From the NCBI GenBank assembly GCA_949361645.1, contig OX442418.1, positions 1,177,226 to 1,241,225 on the forward strand: 64,000 nucleotides of DNA. Reading direction: 5' to 3'. The stretch comes from Spongilla lacustris (taxonomy: Eukaryota; Porifera; Demospongiae; Spongillida; Spongillidae). Positions 47,187-58,000 of this stretch are shown here, piece after piece. The notes beneath the pieces were generated by a model, which saw only the letters and a program-made list of their open reading frames with translations, had not been told where the DNA came from and searched no databases. The first letter of the stretch is position 1; each line of letters opens with the position of its first letter. A program made the translations under genes and the position numbers.

Positions 47187-49511
47187 ATGACTTCTCAGCA
47201 GCTGGATCCTAAAGCCACACCTTTAGCAGAAGTCGAGGAACGGGAGTGTACAAATAGCTGGTAAGAAGGTAAACGTAGCGCAAAGTAAGGTGTAGGCCCA
47301 CGGTCTTGTTACTCTTTTGGAAGTTAACCCAATCAATAAGCCTAGACTCCCGTGTACGTAGCTGTCTTTGTTCCACAGCTCTGCACCCTTCCCTCCACAC
47401 ACCATATGCCAGCTTTGCTCTAAGCCCTACAGAGATCCCAGGATCCTTCCATGTCTCCACTCCTTCTGTGCCCAGTGTCTACATAACGAGATAGAGAGGT
47501 CTGGGACCAAGCAGAACATGGAGTGTCCTAGAGAAGTATCACCATACCAGAGGGTGGAGTCAATGTTATACCTCAGAACCTCCATCTTGGCTTTGAAGTG
47601 GAGGTGGCTGGGTACATGTCCAAGATTGGCAGTGATGGTGAAAAGTCATGTGATGCTTGCATTGATGGAGGCAAGGGGCCTGCAGCGGTGTTCTGTTGTA
47701 CATGTGGTCAGTTCCTATGTACCTTCTGCCATGAGAATCACAGACACAGTAAAAATATAAACCCTCACCAGATACCAACTATACATCTCTGCTCCCAAAC
47801 TCATCACCAGAAAGAAGAGTTGAAATTCTACTGTGAGACTTGCCAATGTCTGGTCTGCAGAGACTGTACCCTAGTCCTTCACAAGGATCACAGGATTGCT
47901 GAGGTGTGCAATATTGCAAAGGTCCACAGAGATGGAATGAGAGAGGCACTTGTGTGTGCACAAGAAGTGACCTCAAAGCTGACCAGTGCCATTGATGCCA
48001 ATGACAAGATGGCAGAACAGGTTGAGACTTCCAGAGAGAATGCCACACTGCTCATAAACCAAGCCTTTGAACAGCTCCACCAAACCATAGAGGAAAGGAA
48101 GAAGACACTGTTGTCAGAGATGGAGGCCATTTCAGTTTCCAAGACAACCTTTCTGACCCTCCAGAAGGAAGACTTTGTGAGGATGCAAGATGAGATTGGT
48201 CGCTACAGTGAGATGACCTCCCACATCCTCCAGACCCACACTGACCATGAGGTGGTAGCTCTTGGAGGACTGCTACCCACTGAACTGAAGGCCACCCAGA
48301 AGAAAGTTGGGAATGTGTCCCTCACTCCCAGTCAGTACAGTGACATACATGTGTCCCTACCAACTGATTCCCTCATGAAGGAACTCTCCATATTTGGTAA
48401 TGTAATGGACTCACCTCCATCACAAAGCACATGGTTTTCTGGGTCAGCAGCCAAGGTGAGAGAAGTGTACTGTGTTAAAGTAGAGACCAAGACCTCAAAG
48501 GGAGAGATGTACCCATATGGTGGTCTGCATGTGAAGGCTGAGCTGAGGCCCAAGTCACATGGTGGACCAGTTGTATATGGAGAGGTGGAGGACCATGGGG
48601 ATGGTACCTACACCATCACCCTCACCCCTCAGACTGCTGGTCCTCACCAGCTGGTCATCACAATGGATGGTCAACTTGTACAGAACAGTCCTCATGAGGT
48701 TAATGTGAGGCCTAACTACCTCACCTTATGTAACCCCCAGAAGGTTATGAAATGTAAAGGTGGTCCATCAAGTATTGCCATCCATGACAGTGGAGACATC
48801 TATGTAGCCTGTATCGGTGATAACAGTATCCATGTGTTTAACCAAGCTGGTTATCAGAAGAGAACCATAGGTAGTGGTGGGAGTGGTGATGGTCAGTTCA
48901 GTGGACCACATGGTATATCCATCAAGGGAAATGTGATGTATGTTGCTGATTGTGACAATCATCGTATACAGATGCTGACAACAGGAGGACACTTCCTGCA
49001 GAAGTTTGGCCAATATGGATCTGGTCAGGGACAATTTAATTATCCAATATCAGTTATTGTTGACCACAAAGATAGGATATTTGTTGCTGATCACCTCAAC
49101 CACAGAGTAGTAATATTGGATCATAACTGCAGTTGGTTAAGGACCATAAAAGGTAATACTGCACATTTTAATCTTCCACGTGGTCTTGCCTTGGACCCTC
49201 AAGGGAACATCCATGTTGGGGCCTGTGGAATTTCTAAAACCATCAAAGTCTTCACACCTGATCATGAGAGGACCTATGTCAGATCATATGGAGATGTAAA
49301 GAGTCCATCTGGAATAGCAGTTGATGAAGAAGGTTACAGCATGGTCTGTGATTTGGATAACAATAGTCTCTCCATCTTTGATCCTCAAGGAAACAGGATC
49401 CATACAGTTGGCAGTCGCAAACAACCTCATGGGATTGTTCTAGATTCAGTATTTGGTTGTGTATATGTAGCAGACCATGGTGCTAATGCGATATTGAGGT
49501 TTAATGTGTAG
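47187..49511 (+). pseudogene. TRIM-NHL copy D, frameshifted in the RING
   Basis: Exon 1 47,187-47,260 (MTSQQLDPKATPLAEVEERE...), donor GTAAGA, 118-bp intron, acceptor GTTCCACAG, exon 2 from 47,379. Just after the RING residues MECP a 7-bp deletion at about 47,531 (ACCTGTC in the other copies) removes the last cysteine and shifts frame; the first frame ends at 47,760. A second frame, from 47,598, reads B-box 1, a complete B-box 2 with a shortened linker, coiled coil, filamin and six NHL repeats (637 codons) with no further damage. So either the RING is recently lost, the downstream frame is used alone as a RING-less TRIM, or the deletion is a sequencing error. Closest to copy A. Confidence 0.9.
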
Positions 49512-49690
49512 TGATGAAGTAGTGATGAAATAGTGGTTCAGTTGAGATATGTACTTGTATTGACAATCAAATAGAAATCTGTATGGTAATGATGTTTGCA
49601 TGTGTCCACATTAAAAAACAACAGCTATTGTATGAACAAGTGATCCTCCCTACTACACCCCCTTATATCCCTTTGCAATACATGTACTGT
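49512..49690. other. 3' flank of copy D
   Basis: Similar to the flank of copy A (8,362-8,615), showing a shared duplication boundary. Confidence 0.45.
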
Positions 49691-49693
49691 TCC

Positions 49694-50125
49694 TCATTGC
49701 AAGCCTTCTTGGTGGGCTTAGCCTTTATTTGGACCTTATGCTTCAGATAGAACTACAGGTCAGCATCATCAGTGGGTGTGAGGGTCATGGGGACCTGACC
49801 CCTGGGCAGAGAAGTAGAAGGCGAGAAGGGGGGTTGTTGAGATATAGATACTGATCTTTGCACACATCAGATTGTCCACACTAGAGGTACCTTGGCCGCC
49901 ACCACAACATTCTTCTTGGGGTTAAAGAAAAAAATCTTCAATCTATCTTGGATGGGGGAGGGGGCAGTTCAGATGGGAGGTAGAGCTACAGGGAGGTGGG
50001 GCTTAGTTAATGTGGTACTCAGCAGGGTTGGTCCAATGGTAAACAGCCACATTCTCCCTCCCACAAAGACCAGGCGTCTGCAGGCCCCCAGGAAAGTCAT
50101 TTTAATTGCCGATGGCAAACACAAT
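49694..50125 (-). pseudogene. PDIA4 last-exon duplicate, decayed
   Basis: Antisense match to 51,645-52,240 with large internal deletions: CTTGGTGGGCTTAG ..., the CCCTGGGCAGAGAAGTAGAA stretch, ACAACATTCTTCTTGGGGTT, GGAGGTGGGGCTTAG and CCCAGGAAAGTCAT follow the gene's order. The frame is lost. Confidence 0.85.
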
Positions 50126-50354
50126 TAATGTCTGATACGAGAAAGTATACAAATCTAAGTTGAATCCATGTTGTTGTACTCATGGTGGTAATAGTTTCAT
50201 ATATAGTGGCATGTGTCTTATGGATTTATTTGGCCGGAGGAATGTAAGTTTTGCACACTTTAATGAGTAGTTGTGTGAAACTTGAACGTCTTTTGGAACT
50301 CGCGATCCTTATTAACCATGTGAGTAATCCCTGTGCTGCTGTGGTGACAGACCA

Positions 50355-50440
50355 CTGTGCTATACTGGTGTAATGGCAACCCCTGTGCTATGCTGGTGCT
50401 ATGGCAACCCCTGTGCTATATGGTGCTATGGTGACCAATA
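50355..50440. repeat. GCACC/CTGTGCTAT repeat copied from the PDI intron
   Basis: CCCTGTGCTATGCTGGTGCTA-type units, about three, are the complement of the repeat in PDIA4 intron 4. Confidence 0.75.
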
Positions 50441-50461
50441 TCCTCCCTCCTTCCGTTACCC

Positions 50462-50705
50462 TAGGCATTGTGGAGAACGTGCAGAGACAGGCTGGTCCCA
50501 GTTCAGTGTTCATGGATTTAGTTTTAAAAAAAAAACAACACTTCATCCAATGAGATATGAGGAGTTGGCTTCTTCTGTGCTGAGACAAACAGACTGTTGG
50601 TAGATGCCTTCATTGAGACTGGAAGATTTTGGCCATGCTGGGCTTTGTCAGGTTTGGGCTAAGGACATGGGTTTCCTCCTCAACGGTGTGGTCATCTTGT
50701 GTAGG
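50462..50705 (+). pseudogene. PDIA4 exon 5 fragment, opposite orientation
   Basis: GGCATTGTGGAGAACGTGCA onwards matches PDIA4 exon 5 sense sequence (52,870 downward), with an A-rich insertion near 50,525 and frameshifts. Together with the neighbouring repeat it brings along intron 4 sequence, so the source was genomic DNA and not cDNA. Confidence 0.85.
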
Positions 50706-50734
50706 GCAGGTAGTCCTAGGGGCCTATAAGCAGG

Positions 50735-50838
50735 GAGGGGAGGGGGTGTCTTATGGTATTAGGGGCCAAGCATCATGGGGTCCCATCATGACCCCCATGA
50801 TGCTTGGCCCCTAATACCATAAACACACCCTCCCCTCT
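50735..50838. mobile_element. hairpin element 8
   Basis: Arms of about 46 bp (GGTATTAGGGGCCAAGCATC and complement) around a 10-bp loop at 50,781-50,790. Confidence 0.88.
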
Positions 50839-50920
50839 CAGATACTGGTTAGAGGGGGGGGGGGGGGGGGGGATATGTGGCTATCAGATTACCTTACACC
50901 CTTCTCCCTCCTCCCACAGG

Positions 50921-51101
50921 TCAGGTTGCTGGATGGTGTGGAGCTAGGTCCATCACTAGGTATGGCCAAGAGCAGCTCCTTAAAGTCTCTGCACAATGTT
51001 TATAAGAACACCATCAAACTGGACAATGATGATGGGGACAAGGACAGTAGAAAGCTGCGAGCGAGAGGGGCCAGCTTCTCTGTCTCATCTCCTACAGGTG
51101 A
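50921..51101 (+). pseudogene. orphan exon with good splice sites
   Basis: Acceptor CCTCCCACAG, then about 180 bp open reading VRLLDGVELGPSLGMAKSSS ..., Ser/Lys/Asp-rich toward the end, then CTACAG followed by GTGAGC. The protein family is not recognised and no partner exon was found in either direction. A G tract lies at 50,854-50,872. Confidence 0.4.
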
Positions 51102-51149
51102 GCGGTTAGTGTTCTGTCTTGATTGTGTGGGCCCGTTTATCAAAGCATG

Positions 51150-51634
51150 AATGTGGACCATGCCTGTTCTATCTTGATTGTGTGGGCCATGTGGCTGTTA
51201 TCTAGCATGTCACATCGGGAATATTAATATACTGGACATTCCTCAATTCCACCACATGTATACAGTAATTTTTATTCTCGATTCCATTTTATATTAGTTG
51301 GACTATTCAAGACGCTGCAGCGTGCAGGCACAATACCACTGTGGTGTACGTAAGAAATAACACAAAGTTGAATGATGATGTAATGGTTATGTTGAGATAC
51401 ATTGACAATCACCTAGAAATCATTGCACCTGGATGCTAATGCTTGCATAGTCCACAGCTACTATTACAAGTAATAATCCCTATTACTAAACCCACTACCA
51501 CCCCTCCCTATTTGAATTGATGTTCCTATAACAATTATTAACATCAATAAAACTATACATGTATAAATGTTCAGAAGTGACTTTCCCTAGTACACCCTAC
51601 CACCCATCTCTACTCGTTTGTAGTACCTCCAGCA
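51150..51634. other. 3' flank of PDIA4
   Basis: Contains AATAAA complement-type sequence but no assigned poly(A) site; otherwise nothing supportable. Confidence 0.35.
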
Positions 51635-54460
51635 CTACAGCTCCTCCTTGCCAGCCTTCTTGGTGGGCTTTATTTGGACCCTATGCTTCAGGTAGAACTG
51701 CAGGTCGGCATCATCAGTGGGTGTGGGGGTCACGGGGACCATCTCGGCTGAACCCCGGGCAGAGAAGTAGAAGGCGGGAAGGTTATCGGCGTCTGTACCC
51801 AGCGGGGGGTCGTTGAGACCGACATTCATCTCTGCAAACACCAGATCATCCACACCTCTGAACTTCTCTGCCACTTTGGGGTACCATTCCTTGGCCTTGA
51901 CGCATGCCTCCACCCCTGAGGGTATACACAGCTTCACCACAACATTCTTTTCGGGGTTCAGGACAATCTTCTTGAAGGTGGACCCCACCACCGTCTTGAC
52001 AAGAGCACTCTTGGCCTCCCTGGGGGGCAGCTCAGACGTGAGGTAAGGTTCCAGGGAGCCATCGAGGTAGTCCTGAACAAACTGGCGCAGGGAGGCGGGG
52101 CTTAGCTCCTCCGTCATGCGGTACTTGGCAGGTCTGGTGGCAAACAGGCCAACGGCCACGTCCTCCCCCCAGTCTGACAGACCCAGTATCTGCAGGTCCC
52201 CAGGAAAGTCATCTTCATTGGCGATGGTAAACACAACGTCAGTGTTGACAAAGTCCTTAGCAACTGATGCCACCACATTATGCCAGTATTGGGTTGCTGC
52301 AAAGAGGGAATAGAGGATGGAGTGAGGGAGTAGGGGAAAGGGGGGAGAGAGATGTAGGGAGGTGGGGAGGAGGGATAAATCATTCCAACATTGCAGTGAT
52401 GCCCAAACCTTTACGTCCTTCTCTGTTCCAGTTGACTTCGAAGTATGCTACAAGGAGGGGGCGGTGGGCGTATACCTTCTTCATGTTGCCCTTGGTTACC
52501 TGTCCCACCAAGGGATGAGCAGTTGCATACATCTCGCTCATTGCAGTGGCGTTTGAGGACAGATCACGGAAGATGGTTCTACCACTCTCATATCTGGTAA
52601 CGAGGTGGCGTGGGTGGAAGATGACCACACTGTTGAGGGGGAAACCCATATCCATAGCAACATCACCGTTGGTGACATGCCCAAGCCTGATAAGGTCCCG
52701 GCCAAAGTTCCCGGACTCAATGAAGGCATCTACCAACAGTCCATTTGTCTCTGCAGAGAAGAAGCCAACTCCTCGCGTCTCTTCGGCTGAAATGAAGCGT
52801 TTTACCTCCTCAACTGAATCCATGAACACTGAACTGGGACCAGCTTGTCTCTGCATGTACTCCACAATGCCTGGGGCAACGGAAGGAGGGAGGACATTGG
52901 TCACCATAGCACCATATAGCACAGGGGTCACCACAGCACCACTTTAGCACAGGGATTGCAGACGTTTCAAACGTTTTCCCAAGACTACTCACAGAAGTGT
53001 GCAAAACTTACATTCCTCCAGCCAAATGAATCAACATACCACCATTATATACAAAACTATCACCACCAACAGTGCCACAACAAGAGTATCACCAGATGAG
53101 GGTACCACCATATGAGGGTACCACTATATGTGGGTACCACCAGATGAGGGTACCACTATATGAGGGTACAACTATATGAGGGTCCAACCAGATGAGGGTA
53201 CCAAAAGAAGACCTCACACATAGTGTTCAATAAAAAACATATCCCTCCTCCCCATCACATTCCTCCAACCATGTCTACATACTCCCTCCTCGTCATCCCA
53301 ATCTCCCTCCTCCCCATACCATCTTCTTCCCTAGGACCAGTGTAGTTGTATGTCCTTCCATGACGGAACATGAACAGCAGTGGGTACCCAGATACGCCAA
53401 ACCTCTTGGCCACCTCCAGTTGGTCTGGCAGCTTCACCCTTCCCAGAAGGACAGGAGGATCATTGGCCAGAAGGCGACGAGCAGCTGCTGCAAAATGGGG
53501 CTCCAAGTGTTGGCAGTGAATACACCTGGTATGGGGAGGAGGGAGTAAGGGAGGGAGAGATATCATCACACACTTGTACTTTTGATACATGGAAAGGCGT
53601 CCCCCTTCACAATCATGAACTTAACTACAGATTTTGAATTTCACTCATCATGACCATTATTAGAACCAATCACCATGGCAACTCGAAAAGGGTCCTGCTG
53701 CAATGGTACTAAATTATTATAGGCTCTGGCGCATATGATCAATAACTGGGTGCCTGCCATACAAGTAGAACTTTAAGTGGTGTCAGTTACTCACCAATCT
53801 GCATAGAACTCCACCAGAATAAGGTCTGCTTGGTTGATGGTCGCATCGAAGTTCTCCTGTGTCAGCTCCAGCACAACGCTTTCCCCAAGATGGCGGAGTG
53901 CCTTCTGCTGCAGCATGTAGTTCACTATGCCTGCGGGGGAAAGAAATTACCTTTTGATAACAACCAGGATAACAACACGAGTGTTGGCGTAGTCTGGGTC
54001 GAACCTTGCGCCCCCTTGTCTTCGTTAGGACCGTCATAATTAAACACCTGGCCCTTCCTGAATATCTTTAAGGCGGGGACCTGTGCTATTTGGTACTTGC
54101 TCTTCAGCGTACTCTCCGTACTCGTGTCCACTCTCGCCAGCTGCACGCCCTGAGGGGCTAGCTGTTTGGCCGCCTCCTTGTAGATGCGGTCCAGCGAATG
54201 GCAGTGCACGCACCTACACAGTAGCGAGTAGATGGGAGTAAAGGGCATGACCATAGGCTGTATGAGCTGGCGCGTGTGTCGTGTGCTCACCAAGGACTGT
54301 AGAAGTCGACAAGCATGATTTCGGCTTTCTTCACGGCGTCGTCAAAGTCACCGTCGTGAAGGTCCAGCACTACGTCCGCGGGCTCTGCTTCGTCGCAGAG
54401 AGTGGCATGGAAGCAGCAGAGAGCTGCTGTAAATAGCGCGCACCAGATCTTACAAGTCAT
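51635..54460 (-). CDS. PDIA4: protein disulfide isomerase, ERp72/PDIA4-like, with inactive third Trx domain
   Basis: Six exons on the minus strand: 54,291-54,460; 54,005-54,213; 53,795-53,930; 53,320-53,525; 52,409-52,870; 51,635-52,296. All phases agree, giving 614 residues (human PDIA4 is about 645). Residues 1-22 are a signal peptide (MTCKIWCALFTAALCCFHAT...), and the C-terminus KEEL is an ER-retrieval signal as in ERp72. Domain order a0-a-b-b'-a'. The first Trx domain has CVHC (58-61), the second CIHC (173-176). In the third, the WCGHC position reads SGVEA (about 521-525), so both redox cysteines are lost, leaving Cys526 nearby; the cis-Pro is kept. Predicted ER-lumen oxidoreductase/chaperone with two active sites. 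Intron 4 has an 18-bp minisatellite. Divergent from the DDX42 gene. Confidence 0.93.
53085..53208. repeat. 18-bp minisatellite in PDIA4 intron 4
   Basis: GATGAGGGTACCACCATA and variants, about seven copies. Confidence 0.88.
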
Positions 54461-55096
54461 CACTTCAGAGGCTTGCAGCTTGGCGAGTTAAAACGTCATT
54501 TGAGTTTTTTTAAAAATAAATTATTTTTATTATGACATTCATCTTTCACAAATATGCGGTCCTGGCAACAAAAACAGGATACGTGCTCTGCACTGATTGG
54601 TCCGTTCCTGAGAAGAGGAGATGGCTAATGGATATTGAGTAAACCTTCTCTGGCCGGAGCTTGAATACTTTAGCAATAATCATATTTAATAACTGGCATT
54701 CAATGCCAATGTCAAATATGTCATATAGAAAGTGAAATGTACATATGCACGTAGTTCATACACAATCCACGATGCCGAGAAGTATCATTTACCCGCTGCA
54801 ATAATTCTCTTTGCACCAAGATTTACGATCCTCCATTGTATGACCTCCAATCCAAGATCTATGGGGAAGGCAAGGGTTCTCTGGGGCAGGTACAACAATG
54901 CAGCTACATGTAGTTAAGGTAATACCATAGATAGTGTATGCTGAGATGATGTATGAATTGATATCTCTGGTGCAGGGCTATCTATGGTCTAGATTTAAGA
55001 TTTAAAAAAAAATAAAAAAATAAAAAAATAAAACGTACCTACGTATTCGAAAATAACCAGTAAAAATAACTTAACCTATTGTAAGTCTGTCGCGCC
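54461..55096. promoter_or_regulatory. divergent promoter region between PDIA4 and DDX42
   Basis: 636 bp separates the two predicted start codons. It holds an ER stress element-like site (54,582-54,600), an ACGTCA core at 54,493-54,498, a GCATTCAATGC hairpin near 54,694-54,704 and A-rich tracts near 55,005-55,030. No TATA box is assigned. Confidence 0.6.
54582..54600 (-). promoter_or_regulatory. ER stress response element (ERSE)-like site
   Basis: Read toward PDIA4 the site is CCAAT, nine bases, GCACG. The known ERSE is CCAAT-N9-CCACG, bound by NF-Y plus ATF6/XBP1, so spacing is exact with one mismatch. It lies 122-140 bp upstream of the PDIA4 start codon, where mammalian ER chaperone genes carry theirs. 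Confidence 0.55.
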
Positions 55097-58000
55097 ATGT
55101 TTCACAGAGGAGGTGGGGGACAGCCGAAAGGCTTCGGATTTGGTGGCTTTTCCATGAAGAAAGGCTCCGGTTTGAGCGGAAAGGCTAAATCAGAGGAAGA
55201 GTGAGGGGGAACCTGCGCCCTGTGCACAGCGTACACGTTGCCGTACTTTTCCCCGCAGCTATTTCGAGGGAGGCTCCGACAGTGACGATGGAGAGGCGAA
55301 AAGGAAGTCTGCAAGGCCGGGTCAGGGGCGTTTTGGAGACGAGGATGAGCTGACAGGCGCTAGGGAGGCGGAAGAGGATCCTTTGGACGCCTTCATGGCG
55401 GGCATAGAGGCGAGCGCGAGACATTGAGTGGCTGCAACTGTACCACAGGGCCTCGCAAATTCCAACAGGATCAGATAGAGAAGCAGAAGAAGCCGCCGCC
55501 CCCTCCCGCTGTACAGGCCAAGCCCAAGGCACAACAGCAGTCAAAGTGAGTGGGAGGAGGCCCCCCGGCAGTGCAGAATGCAATGGGGCATTTCCCCCTC
55601 CCCTCCCCTCCCCCTCCTCCTCCTCCTCCCGTACACACTGTAGGGCAGTACGTCAAGACATAGAAGAGGAGGATGACCAGGTAATGGTGATGTAATGGTG
55701 ATAATGGACAGCAATGGACCTTGGGACAATACAATGCACACACAGCCACATGCATGCACACATGTTGCCTGGAGCACATGTGGCGTCATATGACATGTGC
55801 CCGTTGTCATGTGACCATTGCCCATCACATGTCTGTTGTCATGGGACCTTTGCTCTTCTCGCGTGTTCTCATGTTACCTTTGCTCGTCTAATGTCTGTTG
55901 GTCATGTGACAAGCTTGTACCTCACGTAGGAATCCTACTTCAAAGCCATGTTAAATGCTCCAATCATAGTGGAGGGCGAGGAGGAGATTGAAATTGAGTA
56001 CGATTCAGATGGTAACCCGATGGTCCCTGATTCTGTCAAGGTATATACAATCAGGGGGATTATGGTGTGGTCTATTTGGAGTGCTAAAGAGAGTAGTTAA
56101 CATTCAATAAATTTAAATACATTTATGAGTTGTACAGTTTGAGCTGTTAATTATTGGAGTGGTTTTTTTAATGCCACACTAAGGAGCTATTAAACCTGTT
56201 AATGCTGCAGTGTGGGGTTTTGATCTCATACATATAACTCATTCCCCATTAGGTGATTGATCCACTCCCACCAATCGATCACAGCGAGGTTGGTGTACTT
56301 ATGATAGCTCTTGTTCTGTTTGATACTGTGGTGTGTATGTGTGTGTGTGTTTGTGTGGTGTGTGTATGTGTGTGTTGTTTGTGTGGTGTGTGTGGGGGTT
56401 GTGTGTGGTGTGTGTGTGTGGTGGTATTAGATTGATTACCCAACTTTTGAGAAGAACTTCTATGAGGAGCACCCAGATATCCAGGCCCTGTCAAAGTCTG
56501 ATGTCATCGAGCTACGAAAGAAGCTCGGTTTGAAAGTAAGTTGTTAATTTATAGGGCATGGCATCCTTACACTGTGCAAGTGTGTATGGGTTAGATGTTT
56601 CAAACATCATAGCATTAGGTGTCCTGAGGGGTTTGCTGCATGGTATGCCCAAAGCCAGGTAATCTGTACATGTACATGTATGTGACCTACATGACCCACA
56701 TGTGTTATTAAATTACTAGTATGATTGCGCTGAGTTAATAATTCTCTCCTCCCTCCCTTTCCTATCTCCTTCCTCCCTCCCCACTTCTCTACCCACTCCA
56801 TCTCCTCCCTTCTCCTCTCTCCTCCTTCCCCTCTCTCCTCCCTTCTCCTCTCTCCTCCTTCCCCTCTCTCCTCCCTCCTCCCTTCCCCTCTCTCCTCCCT
56901 TCTCCCTCTCCTCTCCTTTCCTCTCCCTCCCTTCTTCCCTCTCTCCTCCCCCTCTTATCTCCTCCCCTTCTTTCTGCTCCCTCCCCTCTCCTCCTCTCCC
57001 CCAGGTATCAGGCTATGACCCCATGAGGCCTTGTGTGTCCTTTGCACACTTCAAGTTCCAGGAGTCCCTGATGAACATGATACGCAAGCTGGAGTTTGCC
57101 CAACCCACACCTATACAGGCACAGGTACCATGGCAACACACACCATCACACCATGTAACCAAAGCACTGCAAAGGGCCTGGGCGATCACATGAATGTATT
57201 AAGTGTCTAATTAACTGATTTAGACTTGCAACTCATGTCTAAATGTGGGGGTGGTAACTGTACCATAGGGAACAAACCTTCTGGTACTGAGAGGTTGCTA
57301 TGTACATAAATGCAATATGGCTGATCAATCAGATTACATGGTTTCATTAAAATGTACACACACACAATAACCACACAAATACACACTAAGTCTAAATGTT
57401 CCCCTCATACTCCCTCAATACGGCCGGCCCCTCCCCCTCATACTGCTGGCCCCTCCCCCTCTTTGTAGGCTGTTCCTTGTGCTCTCGCAGGACGTGATGT
57501 CATTGGTGTAGCCAAGACGGGATCAGGGAAGACAGTAGCATATCTGTGGCCCATGCTTGTTCACTGTATTGATCAGGTACGTTTCCTGTTGCTAAGGCAA
57601 CTTAGGCTGTGATGATGACCAATTGTTTTTACAGCCTGAGATCAAGGAGGGAGATGGTCCTATTGGGCTGATATGTGCCCCTACAAGAGAGTTGTGCCAA
57701 CAGGTGAGCCTTTGTGTGTGTGTGTGTGTGTGGAGATGTGTGCCGGTGTGTGATGTGTGCCTGTGTGTGATGTGTGCCTGTGTGATGTGTGATGTGTGCC
57801 TGTGTGCTGTGTGATGTGTGCCTCTGTGTGCTGTGTGCCTGTGTGATGTGTGCCTCTGTGTGATGTGTGTGTGTGGACATGTGTGTGTGTGGACATGTGT
57901 GCCTGTGTGTAATGTGTGCCTGTGTGTGGGTGTATGTGACTCATACATATCATGGTATGCCTTTCAGATATACCACGAGGCGAGGAAGTTTGGGAAGGCC

